DNA from: Diplodia intermedia
Taxonomy: Eukaryota > Ascomycota > Dothideomycetes > Botryosphaeriales > Botryosphaeriaceae
Reading direction: 5' to 3'
Assembly (NCBI GenBank): GCA_021495925.1
Contig: JAKEKT010000006.1
Location: 434,001 to 498,000, forward strand
DNA length: 64,000 nucleotides
In this document: positions 42,774-55,100 of the stretch, piece by piece
How positions within the stretch are numbered: the first letter of the stretch is position 1
Layout of the letters: the number at the start of each line of letters is the position of its first letter
Program-made: the position numbers and the translations under genes
The notes under the pieces: model-generated
Told to the model about the DNA's origin: nothing
The model's input: the letters and a program-made list of their open reading frames with translations, nothing else
Database searches by the model: none

Positions 42774-44350
42774 GGAGTCGGCATGGAATAGCGGGAGAAA
42801 AGCTTTGTATAAAATTCTAGAAAGCAATTTTTTGTTTCTTCGCCTTCAGGACGGACTGTCACGGATCAGTAGGATAGGGAGTTCTATGGGGGATATGAAT
42901 GGACGAGAGTTTTGCATTGCCTGAAACGCCAGTCAGCTCTGATTAGCCGCCGGTGCGAGCATGCGGTCTGTTTGGTGCATCCCTGTGCTGTGTGATACGA
43001 ATACGCCCAAAGTGTGGCGGTACAGTGTGGCCGTGAGGGTCCGGCGGCCTGGTTGGGGGGATTATTGGCTCGGAGCGAGGGCAGAGGCAGTCAGGTCGCC
43101 TGCGAGTTTTGATGATGGGCTCATCTTAGCGGGGTCACGAGTTGTGCCCGGCGACGGCGTGTCATGCGGTATAGGGAAGGCGATAGGCGGCGTCGATTGT
43201 CATTTTAGCCGACTCCATAATCAATTCGCGGGCAGCTGCTTGTGGCGGAAGCAAGCCGCGTTCGGCAAGCTCGGGTCCGCGCAGGGTGGCACAGTGGAGC
43301 AAATTTCAAATTTCGCGAGCGGGGTGTCGCAACGGGAAGGCGGTCCAGCACGTCGTCCGTTTCCTCTGCTCAAGCTGGGTGGCCGCGCGCAAGAGCAGCG
43401 CCGGGGGCAAATGGTTCGCAGGTGAGGCCTCTTGGCGCCGGATGCCGCTGGCCCGCCACGGGTGATGCGGTGGCTTCGTGGGTTGGTGCATGTTGTGCCT
43501 GTGCCGGCTGCGACAAGCAGCGCCAATGACTGCGACGGCGGGGCCAGGAACAGGCTAGCGCTGCGGCTTTCATGCGTGGAATCAGGCTGGGGTTGGCGAC
43601 GCCGCAGCCGCTGATTGGGCGCCCGTGCGGGCTGGGGCGCTTCATAGGCGTTTGAGATACGGCCTGCGCTCAGGCCACGCCGGCCGCGGTGGGCGCGCGA
43701 CACGGCCTCCACACGTCCCAGCCGCAGGCCTGCAAGGCTGCGACCTTCATTGCCGCCGACATTGCACATCGCAGAGCGCGAAGGCGGTCCTGCGACGCGG
43801 TCGCCCATAAACCCACCCGATCCACCGCCGCCGCGCGCCCTCCTCGAGCAGCCGTTGTCCAACCGCGCCGGCGACAATCACTGCTCCGCCAACACGCCAG
43901 CCCTTTGTGCCCGCGACAAGCAAGCTCGTCGATCACCACATTCCTTTGTCCCACGGCCAACAATAGCCATTCATTGTGCGACGACACGCCAACCTTAACA
44001 CTTCCACCACCCTCCTTCCAATCATGCCCCTCCTTGCTCCCGCCCCGCTTCGTACATAGCTGCATTCCATTCCTTCCGCTCCCGTCGATACAAGGGTCCC
44101 GCCGCCGCCTCTTATCCCACTGCGTCCTCTCCTTCTCGCCCTCATTCCGCTGGCGGCATCGCAGCTGGACTGTTCGATCCAGCGCTCCCAACCCGGGCAA
44201 CTGTGTTGCTCCATTCGGCGTGAGCGCTCGACGCCTCACCACCCTCCCTTCCCTTTTCGTATACCCCCCGACCTGCTTCAGCTGGACTGAGGCAACCACT
44301 CTCCTTACTACGTACCCGCTCTCTACCCAACCACCCCACAGCAGCCCGCC
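42774..44350. other. Long spacer and leader of the Kch1-type gene
   Basis: 1.58 kb without a supported gene. Sequence from about 43700 to 44350 is pyrimidine-rich on the + strand, which suggests a long 5' leader for the channel gene. Confidence 0.45.
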
Positions 44351-46960
44351 ATGGGTTGCTTTGGTCGCATCCGCGACCAGGAAAAGAACGTCCGCGAGGA
44401 GCAGAAGTGGGACTACATCGTGCGCCACCTCGCCCGCCCGCCTTTGGATGCCTTGCTGACCTCGTGACAGACTCTCAGCGACTTCACCTCGTCGTCATGG
44501 AAGTCGAAGCTCTCCTACCTCTGGCTGTGGACCCTTAGCGGCATCGCCGTAGCCGTCTACGCCGCCGACACCTTCACTGCCGTCAACCTGCTCGTCTTCA
44601 ACAAATGGTCCAGCCAGGTCGACCCGGCCATCGACTTCAAGGTTTCCAAGTGGATCTCCGTCGCCTGTATCATCGTCTCATGGGTTCTCGCTGCTTTTGC
44701 TTGGCTGCGCGCCTTCCGCGTCATGCGCGGCGGTGGCGTCGCCGACAGCTACCTCGATCCTCTGGCCGCCACTCTCCAGAGTTCTCGTATATATTCGGGC
44801 GGGCACGGCTGGAGGCGTTTCCTCGTCTTCGCGGAGCTGACAAAGTCCAAGAAAGGTGTCGATTATATTGCGCTTTTCGTCTACTTCTCCTTCAAGGGTG
44901 CCTTCCGCATTGTCCTGGCCGAAGGACCGCGCCAAGTTGTCAACGCTGTCACACTCTGGGCCGCCATGAAAGCCGATCTGCTGCCAGAGGGCGATCACGC
45001 CGAAACCGATGGACGTTCCTCGCTCGAGCAGTTTTGGTTCAACGTCAAGCTCCTTGCCGATGAACAACAGGAACAGGCCATCATCCTTTCGACCATGTTG
45101 TTCACCTTGGTTATCTGGGTCTTTGCGGTCTTGGGCTTGATTTTGGCCGGCGTGCTCTACGTCCTCTTCCTCTGGCATTATATTCCTTCGGTCGACGGCA
45201 CTTTGGCCAACTACTGCAGACGCAAGGTTGACAAGAGGCTGGAGCGTGTCGTTAGCAAGAAGGTCCAGAAGGCTTTGGAAAAGCAGGAAAAGATGATCAG
45301 GAAAGAGGAGGAAGATGCGGCTCGTGCGGCGGCGGCGAAATTGCAGATGCAGAATGGTGGCGGACCCCCGAAAGAGAAGAAGCCGGGCGTTCTGCAGAGC
45401 AAGCACTCTCGCCCCGAACTGGTCCCGCGGAAGCCTACTCTGCCTCAACTGAACGGCCTGGAAAGGACCAACACGCAGAAATCCGTCTCGACGCTTCCCG
45501 CTTACTCCTCGCAACCGCCGTCCCGCCCCGGTACATCCAACACAAGCCGTACGGCAGCTTCCAGGGCTCCAACGCTTCCCCAAATCGGAGACGATGGCCG
45601 TCCTCTTGGGCCCGTCAGGACCGAAACCTCGTCGTCTGGCTGGTCTGCTCAGAGTTATGGCTCAAACGCACCGCTTCTTGGCGGTGCCAGTGATATGGGA
45701 GAGTCCACGCCGCCTCCGCTTCCTCCGATGCCGATGACCATGCCGATGACTCGCGAGCGTTCTTTGACGAACGGCTCTCAGCAGCGCTCCTACACGCCAC
45801 AGGGTCCTCCGCCTCCGCCTCGTAGCACGCCAGGTCCTATGGGCCCTCCGCCCCAAGCTCGTGGAACGCCAGGTCCCATGGGTCCTCCATACCAGGCTCG
45901 TGGAACGCCAGGTCCTATGGGGGCCAATGGATACTATCCCCCACCGAGGTCCAACACAGCCTTTAGCGCTGGACAGCTGCCACGGGCCTATAGTCCTATG
46001 GATTTGCCTCCGATGCAAGGTCGCAGCTCGCCTGCTGTTGGTTTCAACGGCTATGGGCCGAACGGCTTCGGGCCGAACGCGTACGGGCCTCCGCCTCAAG
46101 CACGGGGCTCGCCCGGACCAGGGATGATGCGTCAAAACACTGGCTATAGCATGAACGACGGCTATGGCATGCCCCCTCCTGGACCCATGCGCACAAACAC
46201 TGGCATGGGCCCCATGAACCGTGGCACACCTGGACCTTCCCCACTTGCACACATCGACTTTGGCCCTTCTCCACTTGTGAACATCGACTTTGACCCTTAC
46301 GGCCGTCAATCTCCGGCGATCCATCAGCCTGACGCGTATGAGTTGAAACATCAGCAGCAAATGATGGGTCGCGATGGTCGCAACGATTACGACGGCTACA
46401 ACGGTGGATACGCCCCCAACGTCGATGACTACGATCCGTTCCGCGCCGGTACCCCTGCACAGGGCCCCGTGCCTCCTGCAAACATGTATCGGCCGCGCTC
46501 GCCTAGCAACGCTTCAACACGATTGGGCACGACCAACAACTTTGCTCAGCAATCCCAGGGCACCTACCAGGCGTTCAACCCTCAACAGAGCAACCCTACG
46601 CCTGTTCCTGAGGACGAGACGCAGGTTAGCCATGGCCGGCAGGGCAGCTATGGCCAGCAGAGCTCTCACAGTCGTCAGAGCAGTCTCGGCCAACAGAGCA
46701 GCCACAGTCGCCAGGGCAGCTACGGTCAACACAGCAGCCATAGCCGGCAAAACAGCCACGAACGCCAGCTCAGCCAGGGTCGGGGTTCTCGCAACTTCTC
46801 TGTCCCTCTACGGTCGTCGCAGCAGGCGATCGGCCCTCTGCAGAGAAGGGCCACGGAGCCTACGCAGGAGGCTCATGTCGAGGTCGATGAGCATCGCCCG
46901 TCGACTGCAGGTGGCCGGAGTCGTGACCCCTCCCCGGAGGCGTGGCGTCGGGTTATCTAA
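44351..46960 (+). CDS. Kch1-type fungal potassium channel-like protein
   Basis: Two exons (44351-44419, 44471-46960) give 852 aa. The N-terminus MGCFGRIRDQEKNVREEQKW is followed by YITLSDFTSSSWKSKLSY and membrane helices (LWTLSGIAVAVYAADTF, ISVACIIVSWVLAAFAWL, IALFVYFSFKGAFRIVLA, LSTMLFTLVIWVFAVLGLIL). This is the pattern of the fungal Kch1/Prm6 family, which supports K+ uptake needed for Ca2+ signalling during mating or ER stress. After a charged coiled-coil stretch (about residues 290-345) the C-terminal 500 residues are disordered, with repeated RGTPGPMGPP units (about 480-510) and repeated SHSRQ/YGQQSS units (about 745-800). Gly-2 and Cys-3 of MGCF would allow lipid modification. The intron has a CGTGACAG 3' end. 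Confidence 0.85.
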
Positions 46961-49192
46961 AAGCCGATGATGGTTGCCTCTTTTCTTTCTCCAAAAATTC
47001 TCATCTGCTGGTTTTCAGACTCGTGATACCCTTCATCGCCTGATACCCAAACATTTCTTTTTTGTCCTTTTATACTACTACACTTCGAAACACTGCGACG
47101 ACTCTTAATGAACTTATTTTACGGAGGGAAAAAGGCTTGCTGAATACTTTCTTTAACGATGAGGGGGGTTTGAATGGAAACCTGTTTCATTACCACTACG
47201 TTCGTTTGATCTGGCTTTTTGCGGAGGTCATAGTTGCCTTTTTCTCTCGTTATGGCTGTACAACATCACCTTTGCGACTTATGAGCATTAGATAGATCTC
47301 AGAGCGGGTCGCTGTAAAATTATCTCTTTTGCTGCACACTTGATGATTGCCGCTTCTGCTGGTCCTGTCTCCTACTGGTTCGCGAATCGACGGCGGGCTG
47401 CTGCTGACTTCAATGCTGCCCTCTCCAGGTGATTTCATGGGCCTTTTATTTTTCATCCTTCTTGCCGTGCGCCTTGCTCTTAGTACCCGTGCGCTCGGGC
47501 TTCGCGTCGGACGTTCGCTCGAGCCGGAGTCATCGGATTTGCGCGGTCGTGAGAGGTGGTGTCATACTCCGTGGGGAAACTCGGGGTTGTGGAAGAGCGC
47601 TGGAGTGGAGATTTCGGGCCGCCATGTTTGTTGCTGGTGGAGGCCTCGTCGATAATCACGACGTGGACACATGCGTCTTATCAGAGAACAACAGTCGGTG
47701 TGTGCGCAAGGCCGTCGTCCATCCCGCATCTTTTTCGTTGTTGTTGGCCTATCGACAGCGTGCGGCTCCGCAGCGACGAAGCCATCGATAAGCTGATGGG
47801 GAGAAAAGCGTGCTACTGTCGATGCGTGGTTTTTGACTCGCAGAAGCAGTGGCGTCTTTTTTGGCGTCGGCGCGGGGAATATTATGTCCCCATCATGGCA
47901 TGAGAATCGCTCACTTGCCAGGAGGGGGGAAGAGCGACAAAGGCGGGAACAGGTGAGCTTCACATGCTTTGCAGCGCCCGAGCTTGACGGGCGTTCCGTC
48001 TACTTTTCGTTTTCCGGTTCTTTTACGTGTCCTGGGAGACGCACAGTCCCACATGTGTAGCCCGCCCACACCAACAGCCGGCTATCTTGGAGCTAGGCGC
48101 TGAGCTGACCGGCGACGCTTGCTGGAACTGGGAGAGTGGCAAGATCTGTCCAGAACGGGGAGGGGGAGAGGGATTAAAACGACCATCATCTGGCGGGGGG
48201 AAGCGCGATGACGCAGGGCTGAAGTCTGACAGCGGTGGTCGCGCTTTCCGAGACCGACGATTGGCTCTTTCCCCCCTCGCAGTAGTCGCCGCGTTCGATT
48301 TGCACATGAAGAGGAAGCGGCGGGCGCGACGCACGCAGCGGCCCGTTATCATCAATCTAAGGATTTGCCCTGCGTTTCCGTGGCCGTGTGGTTCCGACTT
48401 GTTGACAGCTGGCTGGCCGCGCGGATCAGGTACCTGCGAAGACAATGACGCAAACCCAAGCGGCGCGCTACCGTCCTTCGAGAACATCGTTCCATGCTCC
48501 TGCCAGGCACGCACTGCTGCTCGAGAACACCGCGCAGTTGCAGCGCCCTCCGCTATCGCAGTCGAGCCGCGCTTTCCTTCGGCTCTCGACATTCTCGCTC
48601 GTCTCCCCACATTTAACCTCGGCATGGGGGCGGCAATGGAGGGGAGGGGACCTCACCACCCGCACCCCACGTGTCGACCGGCCACTTTCCAGCCCAGCAC
48701 TGGCCGCACATCAGCCGAGACCTGACCGAGGGCCTTCCAGCGCGGTGTGGGTCCCGGATGGAAGGGACAGACATCATTGCCCACCCACCCGCAGCCCATC
48801 ATTCGCCGAGTCGCCCGCATGGAGAGGTCCCCGCTGTTGGTGGCCGCATCTCTACATGCCCATATCGTCATCCAAGCGGATGATGCGACGGCGCAGGGAC
48901 CCTTTTTTCGCCCCTCACTACGATAATCGCGCGTGTCAAGGCGGGTAATCCAACGAACCCTGGATCTCACCGGCGAGCCCTTCACTATGTGGGGCCTGCC
49001 CTGTATATAAGGAGCCTGTTCCCGCCTCCGCCCTTCCGTCCGCTATCGCCTGCTGAAAGGGAAGCTTGCTGTCCATCCGTCTTTGTCCTATTGCTTTGGA
49101 GCATAAACGACGCAACCACCCGAACACCACCCTCCCGTCTCCCCCATCCAAGCAACCCCGGACAAACAGAAAGAGAAGAAAAAAAAACAACC
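46961..49192. other. Long spacer between channel and SET genes
   Basis: 2.2 kb with overlapping short open frames on both strands and no family motifs. The first 300 bp are T-rich and 3' UTR-like. The last 200 bp hold the SET gene promoter. Confidence 0.45.
49004..49010 (+). promoter_or_regulatory. TATA box of the SET-domain gene
   Basis: TATATAA lies 183 nt upstream of the ATG at 49193 and is the clearest TATA match near a start in this window. Confidence 0.6.
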
Positions 49193-49912
49193 ATGGCCGT
49201 CACCGCCTCCATCAACCCTCCGGCCGCCGCCCCCGGCACCAAAATCAACGGCACCGCCACCGACGCCGGCGTCAACGGCACCGCCACCGACGCCGGCGTC
49301 AACGGCGCCCCGACGCTCCCCAACGGCGGCCTCGCGCCGCCCACGGACAAGGACCTCGGCTCGCTGCTCACGGTGCACCACGGGCCCAACTACACGACCA
49401 AGGCCCTGTCCAAGGTGGCGCTGCCGCCCGGCGCCGTCTTCGCGCGCATCACATTGGCGACGCCGGCGCCCGCGCCCGTCTACACGACGGTCCAGCGCGG
49501 CGCCGACGCGCACGTCGAGCTCAACAGCGACCTGCGCTACATCAACCACTCGTGCGCGCCCAACCTCGTCTTCGACATGGACGCCATGGAGGTGCGCGTG
49601 GATCCTTTTAGTGAGGAAGGCTTGAAGGTCGGCGACGAGCTGTGCTTCTTCTACCCCAGCACCGAGTGGGTCATGGATCGCGGCTTCGAGTGCCAGTGCG
49701 GCGCGCCCGCTTGCTTGGGATTGATCGAGGGCGCGAAGACGCTGGATGAGAAGACGTTGGGCAGGTATTGGGTCAGTCGCCACGTGAGGGAGTTGCGCGA
49801 GAGGCAGAAGCTGGAGAAGATCAGCAAGAGGGTTAGCAGCGGCGGCCTGGATGCCCTGGGCGGGAAGATGCCGTTGGGGTTCAGGAGTGTGGCCGGGGGT
49901 GGTCTTGTGTAA
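49193..49912 (+). CDS. Small SET-domain protein, 239 aa
   Basis: Single exon; the start follows an A-rich AACAACC context. Residues 19-36 hold two tandem copies of a nine-residue NGTATDAGV-type unit. The core begins at LTVHHGPNYTTKAL and lacks most of the usual pre-SET and N-terminal SET strands. It keeps the cofactor/active-site motif DLRYINHSCAPNLVFDM, the strand DELCFFYPSTEW, and a post-SET-like Cys cluster (FECQCGAPACLG). It is much shorter than histone methyltransferases, resembling the family of compact fungal SET proteins of unknown substrate. A catalytic Tyr is present in FFYP. Activity is likely but the substrate cannot be guessed. Whether it is nuclear is unclear: no strong NLS is seen. 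Confidence 0.85.
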   Translation: MAVTASINPPAAAPGTKINGTATDAGVNGTATDAGVNGAPTLPNGGLAPPTDKDLGSLLTVHHGPNYTTKALSKVALPPGAVFARITLATPAPAPVYTTVQRGADAHVELNSDLRYINHSCAPNLVFDMDAMEVRVDPFSEEGLKVGDELCFFYPSTEWVMDRGFECQCGAPACLGLIEGAKTLDEKTLGRYWVSRHVRELRERQKLEKISKRVSSGGLDALGGKMPLGFRSVAGGGLV

Positions 49913-50516
49913 GATGAAATGTGGCGTGTGTGTGTGCATGGTGGGAGTTTACTCCGTTCTTCTTTGGTTGCGAAAGGGAAAAGAAGCATAGCGTTGCGTG
50001 GTTATGGGAGAAAGGGTGGAAGGAGGCATAGAGATGGTGTCAAGGAGTTTCCTTGTGTTGCTTCTATCGGTTTTCCAGGTTTTTATTTATTTTGCGTAGG
50101 ACTTGACGATACTTACTACTCAACTTATTCTTCACCTCGCGGAGAGGTGTCAATGCCAATCTCGGGACACTATTTACCTGTGTTCTTTACGCAAAATTTC
50201 TCCTTCCCAACACCTTCAGGGACTCGACACGTGAGCGACACTCAACAACACGTCTCGACCACAGCGAGGAGGTGAGAGAACAGGTCTGGATTGCTGCTCT
50301 CGAAGAGAAGAGTCGGCTCATAAAACATCGCGGCACATTAACCTCAACCAACCTCCAAACTCATCCAACGGAGTCGCACACGCCTATTTTGTCGCCCTAC
50401 AAGGTCGCCAAAAGTACAATGCCCCAATAATCCTCGACTCCCTCCGCCCGCCCCCCCAAAAAGGAGAGGAAAATGGGGAAAGCATACCCACCACTCATCA
50501 TCCCCGTCCACCGCTC

Positions 50517-50542
50517 GGTCCCGTCCCGTCCCGTCCCGTCCC
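50517..50542 (+). repeat. GTCCC pentamer repeat
   Basis: Five consecutive GTCCC units within a pyrimidine-rich stretch. Confidence 0.85.
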
Positions 50543-50830
50543 TTGCTCATCCTCCCGCCCCATGCCCCTGACCCTGCTACTTTCGCCACCACCACCACAA
50601 CCACCCACCACCAGCCGACCGACCCGAACGGCCCGCCGCCTATCTATCCTATGTACATACATACGCGCCGTACCGTCTCCCGCCGCGGGGAAAACTCCGC
50701 CGCCGCTCCACATTTCAATTATTTTTTATCTCGTCCTTTCTTTCTTTCGTCCCCTATTTTTTCTCTCTCGAATCTTTTCAATTTATCTGCTTTTTTTTTT
50801 TTGCTATCATTTCCCCCTGTAGTATGTATG

Positions 50831-50974
50831 TAGACAGACAGACAGACGGCCTCGCATCATACAAAGAGGCTAAGGGAAAAAAACAAAACAGAGAAAAAAA
50901 CTCAATCTCGTTCGGATATCTCCACTCACGTATGCATGTACGATCGATCGCTCGCTCGCTCGCCCGCTCGCCCG
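50831..50974 (+). repeat. GACA repeat and CGAT/CGCT/CGCC repeats
   Basis: Four GACA units near 50831-50848, and a run of CGAT, CGCT and CGCC tetramers at 50941-50974. Confidence 0.75.
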
Positions 50975-51850
50975 ACATATGTGGTGCACATGTATGTACT
51001 GTACATGCAGTAGTGGGTGGCGGCGGCGGCGGCAGGGAAGGATGGCTGTTCCGGGCTAGATGGAGTGGGGGGATGATGGGTACATAGGCATGTACGTAAA
51101 GTGTGAAGGGGTAAGAAGCTAATGCACCACCGGGGTTTGGGGGAGGGAAGGGAAGGGAGCCGTGCGGTGTGTGTGTTTTTTTCATTCCTCGATGGACTAC
51201 ATACCACAGAGTACTACAGACCCACCCGCGCATGTTGGGAGATTTTTGTGGGAAAAAGCAAACAAAGGGAGCAGGCGCGGGTAGAGAGAGGGGCAGCCGC
51301 GCGCAGGCGGGCGGCTAACGAGAGGTAGGTGGGTAGGCTAGGAATCGCTCGCCGGGAGGAGCCTTCCGGAAAAGGCTCCGGTTCGGATCTTTGCGAGTGT
51401 GTGTGTGTGATTCATTGCTTCGGAGGATGTGGGTGAGATGTGGTGTAGATCCGGAAAGCGGAGACGTAGAAGGAGGGAGGGGGGAAGAGGAGAATAGCAA
51501 AAAGAAGAGAGAGAGAGAGAAAAAAAAGGGAGGGAAAGGTGACGTTTCAAGAGATGATGAGTCCACGCGGGAAGGTTGTTGGGGCTCACCGTCGAGTTTG
51601 CTTCAACCGAAGCCGGGAGAGGAGAAAGAGCGGGATGTGAGAGACGGGAGGTCGGAGCGGTCAGACAAGCGGTACAGCGCAGCTGGTCTATATCGGCTGC
51701 TCCCTGCGACAGTACGACTGCGCGCGGATCGAAGGAAGTCGGAGAAACCATTGCCTATGTGCTGTCATTTCTGTACGCCTTTTGCTTCGTATGCGGTGTC
51801 AGCTGTCAGCTGTCACTTGCTCAGCCCCCTTTCCCCTCCGTCCCGCCCTC

Positions 51851-51851
51851 G

Positions 51852-51881
<30 letters not shown>
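51851..51881 (+). repeat. CTG trinucleotide repeat
   Basis: About ten CTG units in a row, outside any gene I can support. Confidence 0.85.
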
Positions 51882-51883
<2 letters not shown>

Positions 51884-52009
51884 ACGTACAGGTGCAGCAT
51901 GTCAGCCAGCCAGCCTGGCATCAGCACACGCTCTGCCTCTTGAATCTCTGTTGTCAAAAGCGTCCCAGCAGCACGGTGCTTGGGTACGGCAAGGCGACGC
52001 ATTTGGGCG

Positions 52010-52187
52010 GGCGGGCAGGGCAGGGCAGGGCAGGAAAGGCAGGCAGGGTACAGGTACAGGTACAGGCACAAGGTACAGGCACAAGGTACACGGCGTACCG
52101 TAGCACTGGACAAAAACGGGGCAGCCGGCCCCAATTTCTTTGCGCGCATCATCTACACCCCATCATCATCGTCGTCGTCGTCGTCGC
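52010..52187 (+). repeat. GGGCA, ACAGGT and ATC/GTC tandem repeats
   Basis: Successive short arrays: GGGCA units from about 52013, ACAGGT units at about 52049-52066, a duplicated CACAAGGTACAGG-type unit to 52090, and CATC/GTC triplets at 52161-52187. Confidence 0.8.
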
Positions 52188-55100
52188 CACAGAATCACGC
52201 TCCCATCACTCCACCGCGAACCCGACGCCTCGTTACTCCACCCCCCTCCTCGACGCTTCTCATACATGCGCAGGGAGGGAGAGAGAGAGAGGTGACGGCG
52301 CGGCGGGTGCGTTAGATGGCGCAGCACCCTGAAATCTCCCAAACACCTGGCAGCCGGGGCACCCCGCGTCGACTGTTCCCAGCAAGATCGCGCAGATACG
52401 TACGGTGGCAATTAATATATGTGTAGACACGTAGACACATGTTGCCGTATCGGGTCCTCCGTGTGCGGCAAGCGCGCCTGCTCCTACGCGTCTGTCGCGA
52501 CAAAAAGGCAATGCGGGCGACCGAAGCGGTAAGGCGGAAGGAGAGCTTTCGTCCGAATCCTGTTGTGATGGACTCGTGGGTCGTGCGGGGACAAGGAGAT
52601 GGTAGGCGCATGGATGCGGGAAGTACGGAGAGCGGGACGAGGGTACGTTAAACAGTGGTTCTGATGCTGGGAAGAGAGCGATGAAGGAAATTTCTCGCAG
52701 GCAGGTTTCAATCATGTCTGTCGTTCATAGAATACTGTGCGTAAGGGGAGAGAGAGAAGATGCAGTTGAACACTAGTGTATTGAAAGTTTAGCTGTTTGG
52801 CTATCGCGTACGAATTTGCACTTGTTCAGTCAGCCTGCCTTTTCGTTTCAGAGAGCACAAATCGCAACACCCCAAAGACAATAGCCACGAAACGGTCGAG
52901 AACGAAAAAAGTAAGGGTGACAGACACGGTCTTGCCGGCGGTAAAAATGTGAAAAGAAAGCACAAAGACACGGTGATGGCGGCTTCCTCGGTATCACTCG
53001 AGGTTGCAGTCCTTCCTTTTGTGGATAACGGTGTGGCCCACGCGCCATTTGGCAACGGGCGGCCGCATCGGCTCCGTGACGGAGAACAAGATGCTGCGGT
53101 GAAAGCAGTGACGACGACAGCACGTGCATTTCCCGTTCGATCACCTAGGGCAAAACGCTCACCGCACCGCCAGAGCGAGGTAGATTGATTGGCAAGGGGG
53201 GCGGCAGAGAAAGCACCAAGATCCAGACTGCCGGAGAACGCATCTCTAGACGTCATGACCAGGTTTAGAATGGCCGAACCGGGTCTTCCGCCGGCCCGGC
53301 CCCAAGGTGAGTGTGTTTGTGTATCCCAGCACTCTATCGATTGCGCAACAGACATATATTGGCAAGATGTCCAAAAAAAAAAAAAGGCTGAACCTGAAAC
53401 AAGGGTGACACGACAGTTGGAAAGCGGGGCTCTCGGCGGGGGAGCAGGAGCATCTATGTAGGTCTGAGCGGAAGATCGACGAGACTTCCCTTTTTTGGTT
53501 TTTGACCCACGCCGTGCGTTAAACAGGGCAGACGCGCGGCACGGATTGTGACGCGCACACGTAGGAATTCCCACCGGACGTGCGCCTCGCATGCGTCTTG
53601 CGTTGTGCATGGATGGATTTGCTGTGTGCCGAAAAAGCAAAAATAGACGGTGCATGTGAGAGATGCCCTAAGGGAAAAGAGCATCCGTGTCAGGGTCCAC
53701 GGGCGCTGCGAGAAGAAGCAAGGAGTGATCGACAACGGGGGGTGGAGCGTTGTCGAAGAAGTAAAATGACGCGGCGATTGAGATCGAATGCAAGATCTGG
53801 ACGATGGGGAACGTGCGCTTAGCTGCATGTCGAGCACGAATGGAATGGTAAAAGGGCGGCGAAGTCATGTCCAAGGCTGATCCAACAGAGCAGGCGCGGT
53901 GGACTCTCGCAGGCCCGTTGGAAGAGCGGCGTGACCGGCGCTCTGCAGGGACAGCGCGGCGGGAGCAACACACCATAGACGCCGTGTCGACCTGGGCCGT
54001 CGGTGTCGGTCGAGACGGGCGAGGAGAAGGGACAGCAGGTGGTAGCTGCAGCGTTTCCCGCCTGGCCGGACCGGCGGCGCGTGCTGCTTGCTTGCTCTCC
54101 TGCCCCCAGCCACCGGTGCAGAAAAGCATGCCGCCCAGCACGCCGGCAAACAGAGAGCGAGCATCCCGGTTTAGGAAAGCGTCGAAGGTAGCATTGCAGA
54201 CGAAACACGAGGAAGCTCGCGCAGGCCAGCAGCACAAGACCACGGCTACAGTGAAACAACGTGACGAGGCTGGGGCCACGGAAACGTGTGCGTGGTCGAT
54301 ATACCGGAACAAGAGACATGACACTGACCGATACCGGCTGCCACTGTGCTCCCACTGCCCCCAATCATCCGCTCCGGAAGACCGGCCTGTTTCTCATTCG
54401 ATGGAGAACAGGTGGTTTCAGTAGCCGTCGCTCAATCTTTTCGCATGCAGGTGCTGACCTGTCTTTGAGCAGTGCATGCGCGTGCGCTATTGTTTCGAGA
54501 AGGCGTTGTGCACGCGCTGCCTTGTTCCTTTGTCCTACCCGTGCGCCCTGTGGCTGCGCAACATGAGATATGAGGCTGGCTGGAGGCTGGGGTTCGAGGT
54601 AACAGTGCGGCGTTGAGCGGTCAAGAGTCCGATGCCGAACAACTCTGCCGCGTGAGCGGGGACATCAGGAAAGGCTCGTGGTGTCTGTTGTTGCCGCCAT
54701 CTCCTCGCTGCTCCGTTCATGCCCGAGCTCACTAAGCGCAGCAACCTGAGTACGCAAGACGAGTGACGCATAGCAGCAAGCATGGAAGCGGAAGACGTTG
54801 TCCAATTACTTTCAAAACAGCTGTTTGCGCCTGCCCACCTCCTTGTATGAAGACCATCTTTGCCATGCTATATCCTTCTCCCATTTGCTATCCGCGCAAT
54901 CAACAACGACCAGTGATTATGTTCCCCATGAAGAAAACCCTTCCCGCCTTAGTGTACATCTCACGCCAAATCTCCAGTCAGCTTGACCCCTTGACCCGAA
55001 TAGAAATAAAGGTGTGGTGGAGAAACGTATGACTATGCACAAGTAAAGCTGTGGAATCTTCGTCACGTCAATCTTGTTTACCGTAAATTCATCTCGCCTC

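Noticed and set aside
51391..52332. 313-codon plus-strand frame in the gene desert
   Set aside because: Its content comes from microsatellites (poly-Ala, VQVQ, IIIVVVVV) and it lacks any family motif.
52801..53655. 284-codon minus-strand frame
   Set aside because: Composition looks random, there are no domains, and several other frames are also open across it.
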